This document shows, piece by piece, positions 40,964-46,207 of a stretch of 46,207 bases of DNA. Positions within the stretch are counted from its first letter, which is position 1, and every line of letters starts with the position of its first letter. The notes under the pieces were generated by a model. That model was given only the letters and a program-made list of their open reading frames with translations, was not told the origin of the DNA and did no database searches. This DNA comes from a virus, in the IMG/VR virus record IMGVR_UViG_3300042560_001347, positions 1 to 46,207 of that record. One strand, written 5' to 3'. Position numbers and translations under genes: made by a program.

Positions 40964-41655
40964 ACGCCGCAGTCCTCCAACGTGCGCTTACCCCTCTTGT
41001 AAAACAATATCTTCTCCGTGCTCCACCCCTTGTCGTATCTACCCCGCAGCATAGCTCTCGAAAGGCCGAGGCGTATAGCCCATCGAGATATGGACATGCG
41101 CTCACCCCCGTGTTCGAGCATAGCGGTATTGTGGCGATTGTTGCTCTGGTCGAAGCGAGTCCCCCACACGCAGTTGTCGGGCGAGTAAGGGCCGTCGTTG
41201 TTCACACGCTCAATCGTGAGTTTGGGAGATGGCGGCAGCCCCATGTCTGCTACGAAGGTTTCTAGCCCGGTCTTTCCGTCTGCGCCGTGCATCCATCGGC
41301 CACATACTTGCACTCGGTCCTTGTATCGCGGGTGACGCTTGCACCGCTTTAAGATGTCGTGATACACGCCGAACAATGGGTGCTTTGCTCCTCTGACCCC
41401 CATCCCGTGCGTGATATTGCGTCGCACTGTTACCTCGTTTCTATAGCAGCCGCACGATGTCGATTCTCCGAGTGACAAGTAGTGCGAGTTCACTTCTTTT
41501 TCATTACCACAATCGCACCTGCATCGGACGATGTGGTTCCCGCGCTTCTTTCCTGTCAGCTCCACCACGGTCCAACGACCGAACCGCATGCCTGCGGCTT
41601 CTTTCCAGTTGATGCGTTTCTTCTTCGAGGGTATGTCGGGCAGAGTCGTGCTCAT
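40960..41655 (-). CDS. Full-length HNH/homing-endonuclease-like protein
   Basis: The product is 231 residues. It has a zinc-ribbon (VRCRCDCGNE ... TSCGCYRN), a central nuclease-like region with RVQVCGRWMHG, FVADMGLPPSPKLTIERVNN and YSPDNCVWGTR, and a C-terminal helix-turn-helix (MSISRWAIRLGLSRAMLRGR, then YDKGWSTEKIL). This is the complete version of the family whose fragments lie at 483 and 1270. The last residues LEDCGV come from a 23-bp repeat shared with the methyltransferase gene. It is probably a mobile element inserted between methyltransferase and helicase. Confidence 0.8.
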   Translation of the reverse strand: MSTTLPDIPSKKKRINWKEAAGMRFGRWTVVELTGKKRGNHIVRCRCDCGNEKEVNSHYLSLGESTSCGCYRNEVTVRRNITHGMGVRGAKHPLFGVYHDILKRCKRHPRYKDRVQVCGRWMHGADGKTGLETFVADMGLPPSPKLTIERVNNDGPYSPDNCVWGTRFDQSNNRHNTAMLEHGGERMSISRWAIRLGLSRAMLRGRYDKGWSTEKILFYKRGKRTLEDCGV

Positions 41656-41678
41656 GGTAATGTCATGGGTGTTGATTA

Positions 41679-41710
41679 GAGGCCGCTGGTGTTCCTGCAT
41701 CAGCGGCCTC
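41679..41710. terminator. Strong hairpin between the 74-residue gene and the HNH gene
   Basis: GAGGCCGCTG (41679-41688) pairs perfectly with CAGCGGCCTC (41701-41710) around a 12-base loop. It lies in the 91-base gap upstream of ATG 41655. With no T-run on either side, it may be a factor-dependent terminator, or a leader structure controlling HNH expression as seen in some free-standing homing endonucleases. Confidence 0.5.
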
Positions 41711-41746
41711 GTCTTGTAAGGCAATCTCCTCGAAGTGTCAACGGGG

Positions 41747-41971
41747 TCATACCAGTGATCGGATTGCGGATTTCAGCCGTTGTAGTTCGCCACGATTTTC
41801 TTCTTCCCCTTTTTCGAGGTGCTTGATCTTCGCTAATGCGCGTTTCAGCATGTTGACGAGCGCGTTCACGTTTTCGGGTTTCCGGTAGTGGTACTCATTC
41901 TCCTCGAAGTCCCTGACTTGCCAGATGAATACGATCTCTTCGGCAAAGGGGTTGGTGGGTTCGGGCGTCAT
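41747..41971 (-). CDS. Small coiled-coil protein, 74 residues
   Basis: An acidic N-terminal part with FIWQVRDFEENEYHYRKP is followed by a helical, heptad-like C-terminal half (MLKRALAKIKHLEKGEEENR). Unknown function. The start overlaps the methyltransferase stop inside the 23-bp repeat. Confidence 0.6.
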   Translation of the reverse strand: MTPEPTNPFAEEIVFIWQVRDFEENEYHYRKPENVNALVNMLKRALAKIKHLEKGEEENRGELQRLKSAIRSLV

Positions 41972-43170
41972 ACGCCGCAGTCCTCCAACGCGAGCTTCGG
42001 AACTCCGCAGCGTGCGCGGGCGATGGTGTAATACCCTTCGTCCTGCTCCATGCCGATGAACCGGAATCCCTCTTCCTTGCATGCTACTCCCGTGGACCCA
42101 CTGCCCATCCAAGGGTCGAGCACCGATCCACCGGGCGGCGTGATGAGGCGGCACAGATAGCGCATGAGCGCGATGGGTTTGACCGTTGGATGGTTGTTCT
42201 TCGATGGGTTGAACGGGCGCTCGCCTCGCTGCGGAATCGCGGCACCATCTCCCTTCCACTCTTTGTCTGGCAGGTCGGACAACCCGGCGTTGCGCTCCGA
42301 GGGAGATACCTTCGCGCAGTAGAAGAAGCGGGCAGCGGAGCCGGAGTCGCCGCGTGGCTGCATGGGTACAGTGCTGTGACGCATCGCTCCATACACCGCG
42401 TTACCCATCGGTGCCCCGTCCGCACGACTAGCGGCTAGCTGGCCTTTACTCTGAGGAAACAGTCCAACCACCTCATCGCTGCCGTCGTGAATCAGGTTGG
42501 CGGGCCAGCGTCCTTTACTCGTATCTGGACGGTCAAACTCGGCGCGCTCACCGTCATGCTGCGTCCCTCCTGCGAGTGCCCCCGATTTGGCGGTGACTTT
42601 CCCTTGGGGGGTAGCTGACGCACGGTCCGCTTCGGATTGATGCACCACCCGGCACCCGTCCACGTTGATCGCCCCAGTGTGCCACTTGAGCACGTTGGCT
42701 GCGACTGTCCCTTCGAGGGGCTTACGCGCCAGCGTGATCGGTTCCAGAGCAGGCTTGAGCGCGGTGCCCCACCCGTCCCACTCGCCTTCGAGGTTGTGAG
42801 ACTTCGGGAAGCCAGAACCGTACAGCCAAGCCACCAAATCGCGAATCTCGAAACCTGCCAGCCGTAGGCCAAGGGACATTAAATCCTGTGTCCGTGTTCC
42901 TGCAAAGGCGAGGACGTGACCACCGGGCTTGAGCACCCGATACACCTCACGCCACTGCATCGGCTGCGGGACGAAGTTGTCCCACGCCTTGCCCATGAAT
43001 CCGCGCTTGCTCTTCACGTCGTGGTGCCCCGTTTCCAGCCAGTCACGCAGCATGGCGAGCGCGTCAGGTGGATCGCCGAGACCGTATGGCGGGTCGGTGA
43101 CAACCGCGTCGATGCTGTTGTCTGGTAGGGTGGCAAGGAGTGCGAGGTTGTCGCCGTGTAGTAGTGTCAT
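41968..43170 (-). CDS. N6-adenine/N4-cytosine DNA methyltransferase
   Basis: The product is 400 residues. Motif IV DPPYGL (Asp26-Tyr29) comes first and motif I DPWMGSGSTG (about 352-361) last, the order of beta-class N6/N4 enzymes. Between them lies a long target-recognition region. VLAFAGTRTQDLM and NNHPTVKPIALMRYL are the usual flanking phrases. It would modify phage DNA, probably to evade restriction; no cognate nuclease is adjacent. Four-base overlaps on both sides. Confidence 0.9.
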   Translation of the reverse strand: MTLLHGDNLALLATLPDNSIDAVVTDPPYGLGDPPDALAMLRDWLETGHHDVKSKRGFMGKAWDNFVPQPMQWREVYRVLKPGGHVLAFAGTRTQDLMSLGLRLAGFEIRDLVAWLYGSGFPKSHNLEGEWDGWGTALKPALEPITLARKPLEGTVAANVLKWHTGAINVDGCRVVHQSEADRASATPQGKVTAKSGALAGGTQHDGERAEFDRPDTSKGRWPANLIHDGSDEVVGLFPQSKGQLAASRADGAPMGNAVYGAMRHSTVPMQPRGDSGSAARFFYCAKVSPSERNAGLSDLPDKEWKGDGAAIPQRGERPFNPSKNNHPTVKPIALMRYLCRLITPPGGSVLDPWMGSGSTGVACKEEGFRFIGMEQDEGYYTIARARCGVPKLALEDCGV

Positions 43171-43616
43171 ACCTCCCCCTCCATGTTGAGCAGGAACTTC
43201 TCACGATACGACTGCATCTCGGCGGACGACATCGAGCCGTTGCCGTTCATCTCCGCGTGCATGACGTGCGATGGGTTGGCGGAATGCGGGAGATCGAAGA
43301 CGTGACCGAACTCGTGGAGCATGGTGACGTAGAGGTTGTTGCCCTTGCCGGTGAATCGCTGCCACCACGTCGTTGCCCACTTTTGGTCAACGGCGATGAC
43401 GATTTCCCACTTGTCGGGTCCGTGATGTCGGCACTCGGCAATCCGGCCCGGATGCTTCTGGCGGTCGATGTTGCCGAAGTGGATGAGGATGTTGAGCATC
43501 TGCGTCGCGTCCTCCTTGAGAGCTACGAGGTTAGAGAGGATGCTATTCCACTTTGCCGCTGCCTTGCGGGCGGATGAGTGGATGGCGGGTTCAGCGAGGT
43601 AGGTGAGTGTGGTCAT
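43167..43616 (-). CDS. Metzincin-type zinc metalloprotease-like protein
   Basis: The product is 149 residues. HEFGHVFDLPH (His101, Glu102, His105, His111) is the extended zinc site HExxHxxGxxH in slightly varied form, and HVMHAEM with Met119 supplies the Met-turn, as in matrixin-like proteases. No signal peptide or prodomain is visible. It lies between a DNA methyltransferase and a hypothetical gene, an unusual place for a protease. Substrate unknown. Confidence 0.7.
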   Translation of the reverse strand: MTTLTYLAEPAIHSSARKAAAKWNSILSNLVALKEDATQMLNILIHFGNIDRQKHPGRIAECRHHGPDKWEIVIAVDQKWATTWWQRFTGKGNNLYVTMLHEFGHVFDLPHSANPSHVMHAEMNGNGSMSSAEMQSYREKFLLNMEGEV

Positions 43617-43619
43617 AGT

Positions 43620-44213
43620 TCAAGGTTCTCCGATCTGGCATTCAGCCGTGTATAGGTGTTCAAGGGACTCGAAGCGCGGCAGCACTTCGCAGGGTTTCTC
43701 GAAAGCGGTGTCCACGCTCAGGACGCGGTTGTTCGGGACGGCGGCAAACCAGCCCTGCTCGACCTGTAGGACGTGGAGTTGTTTATGCTGTTGGAAGTCG
43801 TCAGCCAGCGCGTTCCCCTCGAAGTCGATGGTGAACAGGTAGCGTGCATTCAGGCGCTCGGGAAAGCCTGCAATCTTGCGCACGTTGAGGAGCTGCGCGT
43901 TGCCGCGTTTCCACAGCGCGAACTCATGCACCGTGAAGGTCGAGGAGAAGGTGTCCCACGGCTGTATCAGTTCCACGTCAGGCAGCTCGCAGGGCTTCCA
44001 GCACAGGGCTTGGATGGGCAAGCAGAACATAGCACCCGCGCACTCATGCTCGTCGAACCGGACTTGGAATTGCAGGCTCGCCGCTTCCTGACAGCGGACG
44101 CCGAGGATGTGGGCTTTCAGGTACTCGCCCTGCCCGCTGGTGTGATTCTGCGTGAACTCTTTGCGGACTAGGCAGCGAACGATGGAGGGAGTGTCGGAGA
44201 GAATGAATGGCAT
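43620..44213 (-). CDS. Hypothetical protein, 197 residues
   Basis: Not recognised. It is an alpha/beta protein with several cysteines (CQEAAS, HECAGAMFCLPIQALCWKPC) in the first half and FTVHEFALWKRG in the middle. The start ATG 44213 lies in a 28-bp repeat that is also found ahead of the next upstream gene. Confidence 0.6.
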   Translation of the reverse strand: MPFILSDTPSIVRCLVRKEFTQNHTSGQGEYLKAHILGVRCQEAASLQFQVRFDEHECAGAMFCLPIQALCWKPCELPDVELIQPWDTFSSTFTVHEFALWKRGNAQLLNVRKIAGFPERLNARYLFTIDFEGNALADDFQQHKQLHVLQVEQGWFAAVPNNRVLSVDTAFEKPCEVLPRFESLEHLYTAECQIGEP

Positions 44214-44506
44214 AGTGTTGGGGTTCGTTGGTCATTTCCATGTGCTTGTTACCAGCCAGCACCAATACCACAAAGTCGCGTATTGGACTTCGTTGCCTTC
44301 GGTATCGACGAAGCCGGATGGTGGGTAAAGGGACCGCTGAAATCTGCGCGGCGATGCCGGGGTAACGCGACGTAGCCAGCGGACGGAGTGAATCCACGCA
44401 ATCGCGTGAGCTTTAGCTTTGACCCACTGTCGCAGGGTTGCCCGCTGCGTGGAGTCGAGTGTGGTAGAGTCTGGTTTCATGGCATAGTGTTGGGGTTCGT
44501 TGGTCA
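44207..44506 (-). repeat. 28-bp direct repeat forming two gene leaders
   Basis: Positions 44207-44234 and 44479-44506 are identical over 28 bases, offset 272. On the minus strand each begins with a TGA stop of the preceding reading frame and ends at or beside the ATG of the next gene. The upstream stop in the second copy belongs to the alternative frame of the cytosine methyltransferase. Confidence 0.9.
44232..44480 (-). CDS. Hypothetical basic protein, 82 residues
   Basis: Begins MKPDSTTLDSTQRATLRQWV, has an Arg/Trp-rich middle and ends in an aromatic hydrophobic tail (YATLWYWCWLVTSTWK). A GTG at 44507 would add nine residues encoded by the 28-bp repeat; I favour the ATG because the repeat looks like a leader. 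No family recognised. Confidence 0.5.
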   Translation of the reverse strand: MKPDSTTLDSTQRATLRQWVKAKAHAIAWIHSVRWLRRVTPASPRRFQRSLYPPSGFVDTEGNEVQYATLWYWCWLVTSTWK

Positions 44507-45640
44507 CGGTTTAGAGGGTTTGGAGGTAGGCGCTGACGAACTCCGCCGCGACTTGGGGAACGATTGCATTGCCGTAACCGCGCAGTCGCACCACTCGGGC
44601 GGGAATCCCATGAGCCAGCGGGAAAAATGCGGGTTCAGTTGGAACGCGGCGGGTTTTCCCGTCTCGGCAGGCGACGAGTCGGGAGGCATTCCAGCATCGA
44701 AGCAGTCCCTCGCCAGACATCGGTTGTCCCGGCTTTGCGGCGTCAGTTTGTTCGCTGTTGGAGTTGCCCATCCATCCAAGTGCATTGGACTCGACCAGCC
44801 CGTGATTGTCTGCACCTGAATCGCAATCGGCATTCCGGCCCCGTTGCCATTCCCGTGCTTCGCCTTGTTCTTGGTCTGGCGGGCATCCCACGTCTCCAAC
44901 CCCTCCCCGTCGTTCATGTTGTTGGCATTGGGTGTCGCCCACCCGGATATTGTCGCCACTTGCCGAGGTAGGTTGGCCGACCCCTTCTCTGAGTCCATTG
45001 CCCGAATCAACGCTTCCGAACTCGCTGAATCCTTGTAGTCCCGCGCATTCGGAGTCGTCCACCCTATCACTGCATCTTGCAACCTCATCGCGTGCCTCCC
45101 CGCTTGTGACGGGCCTGTTCCTCCCGCGCAAGTGTCTGGTGTGGGCCACCCAGTACAGCCTTTGTCGGATGTGCGGCGAGCCGACGCTGTGTGCGCCCAA
45201 TACGGTCGCCCCGCAGGCGTAACCTTCTGACTCCAAGTCTGCTGATACTCCGTCGAGCCAGCCGTGCCCAATCGCGCTTGCAACCTGCTCGCCAAAGACT
45301 GTGTTAGCCCACGGCTGGCCGTCGTCCCTACAGGCGCAGATGAGGGTAAAGAAGACTGGCCAGAGGTGTCTCTCGTCTTTTTGCGCGAGTCCTTTACCGG
45401 CTGTGCTGAATGGCTGGCAGGGGCATGATCCAGTTCCAACAGACTTTGACGCAGGCCATCCGGCGAGTTGGAGGGCAAGGGGCCATCCGCCAATACCAGC
45501 GAAGAAATGACACTGAGTATATCCGCGCAAGTCCCCTGGAGTGACTTCGGTAATAGATCGCTCATCGACAATACCGTTCGGGATGAGTCCGCGTTTGATG
45601 AGTTCTCGCAGCCATGCGGCGGCTTTTGGGTCGTGTTCAT
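44504..45640 (-). CDS. Alternative-frame protein inside the C5 methyltransferase gene
   Basis: This frame is open for 378 residues across nearly all of the methyltransferase gene. It reads like a genuine phage protein: QTWSQKVTPAGRPYWAH, then SARRTSD; five GW-x-[TS]-P motifs (at 164, 193, 233, 281, 290), several followed by NARD/NAN/TAN; and a C-terminal LNPHFSRWLMGFPPEW (335-350). From memory, proteins with exactly these phrases are found in other phages and prophages. The ATG at 45640 is 13 bases inside the methyltransferase start and shows no Shine-Dalgarno. Whether it is translated is unproven; it could be a conserved shadow. Confidence 0.5.
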   Translation of the reverse strand: MNTTQKPPHGCENSSNADSSRTVLSMSDLLPKSLQGTCADILSVISSLVLADGPLPSNSPDGLRQSLLELDHAPASHSAQPVKDSRKKTRDTSGQSSLPSSAPVGTTASRGLTQSLASRLQARLGTAGSTEYQQTWSQKVTPAGRPYWAHTASARRTSDKGCTGWPTPDTCAGGTGPSQAGRHAMRLQDAVIGWTTPNARDYKDSASSEALIRAMDSEKGSANLPRQVATISGWATPNANNMNDGEGLETWDARQTKNKAKHGNGNGAGMPIAIQVQTITGWSSPMHLDGWATPTANKLTPQSRDNRCLARDCFDAGMPPDSSPAETGKPAAFQLNPHFSRWLMGFPPEWCDCAVTAMQSFPKSRRSSSAPTSKPSKP

Positions 45641-45653
45641 TATAATAATTCAT
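44511..45653 (-). CDS. C5-cytosine DNA methyltransferase
   Basis: The product is 380 residues. Motif I FFAGIGG (50-56), motif IV PCQPFS with catalytic Cys80 (the CPCQ cysteine), motif VI as GEQVAS (121-126) rather than the usual ENV, motif VIII QRLYWV (164-169), motif X GYGNAIVPQVAAEF near the end. The target-recognition region is Gly/Asp-rich with recurring VGD/MGN phrases. A second frame is open through the entire gene (see 44504-45640). The ATG at 45653 lies in an AT-rich spot, and an upstream extension to 45830 crosses the neighbouring gene. Confidence 0.88.
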   Translation of the reverse strand: MNYYNEHDPKAAAWLRELIKRGLIPNGIVDERSITEVTPGDLRGYTQCHFFAGIGGWPLALQLAGWPASKSVGTGSCPCQPFSTAGKGLAQKDERHLWPVFFTLICACRDDGQPWANTVFGEQVASAIGHGWLDGVSADLESEGYACGATVLGAHSVGSPHIRQRLYWVAHTRHLRGRNRPVTSGEARDEVARCSDRVDDSECAGLQGFSEFGSVDSGNGLREGVGQPTSASGDNIRVGDTQCQQHERRGGVGDVGCPPDQEQGEAREWQRGRNADCDSGADNHGLVESNALGWMGNSNSEQTDAAKPGQPMSGEGLLRCWNASRLVACRDGKTRRVPTEPAFFPLAHGIPARVVRLRGYGNAIVPQVAAEFVSAYLQTL

Positions 45654-45657
45654 AGGG

Positions 45658-45852
45658 TTAAAAGTCTGCCGCGCCTTTTCCTGCCTCCCATTGTGCAAAG
45701 GCGCACATGCCGTTGCGGAAACGTGGCTTTCGCTCCTTTTTCGGTGGAGGATCAACCGGCGGGATAGCGAGCATGGCGGCGATTTTGGCCTCCAGTTGCG
45801 CGGCGAGGTCTGGCGGGTCGGGCTGGACAAGTGGGCGAGGAAGAAAGTTCAT
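45658..45852 (-). CDS. Hypothetical proline-rich protein, 64 residues
   Basis: Starts MNFLPRPLVQPDPPDLAAQL, with a Pro-rich linker and ends CAFAQWEAGKGAADF. It overlaps the helicase stop by four bases and ends four bases before the methyltransferase start. It could be a small helicase-associated or accessory protein; unknown. Confidence 0.5.
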   Translation of the reverse strand: MNFLPRPLVQPDPPDLAAQLEAKIAAMLAIPPVDPPPKKERKPRFRNGMCAFAQWEAGKGAADF

Positions 45853-46207
45853 GGTTCGCGGAATTGAAAGATTGAGCCAAGGAACAAAAGCGGAAGCTCC
45901 CAGTGACGCTTCCCGCCCCGGTTCTTCTCACACCAAAGGTTGCGCTTTTCGTCGTTGAAGCCGGTTTCCGAGTCCTCGTCGGCAAACTTCTTGAGCATCA
46001 TCACCTTGTCGGCGTCCTGTCCAATGGCCCGGCTTTCGCGTAGTTTGCCGCTGTCGTTGAGCTGCGAGGCTGTCAGGATGACTTTCCCTGTCCGGCGAGC
46101 CAAACGCTTCTGACGGCGACTGATTGAGGCCAAAACGCCCTCCCGCGTGTCGGACTTCCGGGCGCTGGTATCCTCCATGAGTTGCAAGTAGTCCACCACC
46201 ACCACGG
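45849..46207 (-). CDS. dnaB: DnaB-type replicative helicase, C-terminal part (cut by window edge)
   Basis: Only about the last 118 residues are in the window. VVVDYLQLM is the Walker B strand and QRLM-like Asp site of DnaB/RecA helicases. ILTASQLND with KLRESRAIGQDADKVMML is the motif 3/4 region, and CEKNRGGKR carries the arginine-finger end. It unwinds the fork ahead of phage replication. The gene begins beyond 46207, so length and start are unknown. It marks the replication end of the minus-strand block. Confidence 0.85.
   Translation of the reverse strand, partial: VVVVDYLQLMEDTSARKSDTREGVLASISRRQKRLARRTGKVILTASQLNDSGKLRESRAIGQDADKVMMLKKFADEDSETGFNDEKRNLWCEKNRGGKRHWELPLLFLGSIFQFREP

Larger units (their letters stand above)
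40960..41990 (-). repeat. 23-bp perfect direct repeat at two gene junctions
   Basis: Positions 40960-40982 and 41968-41990 are identical over 23 bases, offset 1008. On the minus strand each copy encodes LEDCGV-stop, contains a GGAGGA ribosome-binding site and the overlapping ATG of the next gene (TATGA). The copies bracket a 74-residue gene and the HNH element. Confidence 0.92.

Overview
The window is one large piece of a tailed double-stranded DNA bacteriophage genome (Caudoviricetes). It holds a large terminase, portal, candidate scaffold, major capsid protein, tail-fibre-like protein, endolysin and DnaB-type helicase, but no ribosomal or metabolic genes. No tape-measure protein is visible, and a 3251-residue polyvalent internal protein follows other internal or connector-type proteins, so a podovirus-like virion is my best guess. 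The DNA is GC-rich (about 60% by eye). The host cannot be named. Many starts, including the capsid gene, have no Shine-Dalgarno sequence. The genome continues past the right edge, where the helicase gene is cut. I see no integrase in the window.

Layout. 1-315: GC-rich tandem repeats and an inverted repeat, no convincing gene. 316-1491 (+): four overlapping small genes, two related to HNH homing-endonuclease proteins. 2432-1535 (-): a three-gene unit led by a helix-turn-helix regulator, with a perfect inverted-repeat operator separating it from two (+) genes (2509-3041). 3411-2995 (-): a zinc-finger/HTH protein. 3507-16774 (+): portal, endolysin, scaffold, a terminator plus long leader, capsid, tail-fibre-like protein, holin-like and DUF1353 proteins, then a glycosyltransferase / FkbM methyltransferase / glycosyltransferase cassette. 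17296-16781 (-): an HNH homing endonuclease. 17386-31808 (+): a second late block from a near-consensus promoter, ending in the giant polyvalent protein and three small genes. 46207-31805 (-): a long opposite-strand block running from DnaB through two DNA methyltransferases, a metzincin-like protease, a second HNH element, an SNF2-like helicase, the terminase, a second glycosyltransferase/methyltransferase cassette and small unknown genes.

Most neighbouring genes overlap by four bases (ATGA or GTGA), so long blocks are probably translationally coupled. Capsid assembly, DNA packaging, lysis and ejection functions are all represented. Two separate sugar-transfer cassettes suggest glycan decoration of the virion, the phage DNA or the host surface.

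The points most worth a second look: (1) the C5 cytosine methyltransferase gene is open over its whole length in a second frame, and that frame reads as a protein with repeated GWxTP motifs and a conserved-looking C-terminus; (2) the giant protein carries AT-rich domain cassettes, one bracketed by 62-bp direct repeats; (3) a 23-bp perfect repeat at two gene junctions brackets an HNH element; (4) mirrored operator-promoter architecture around the HTH regulator.
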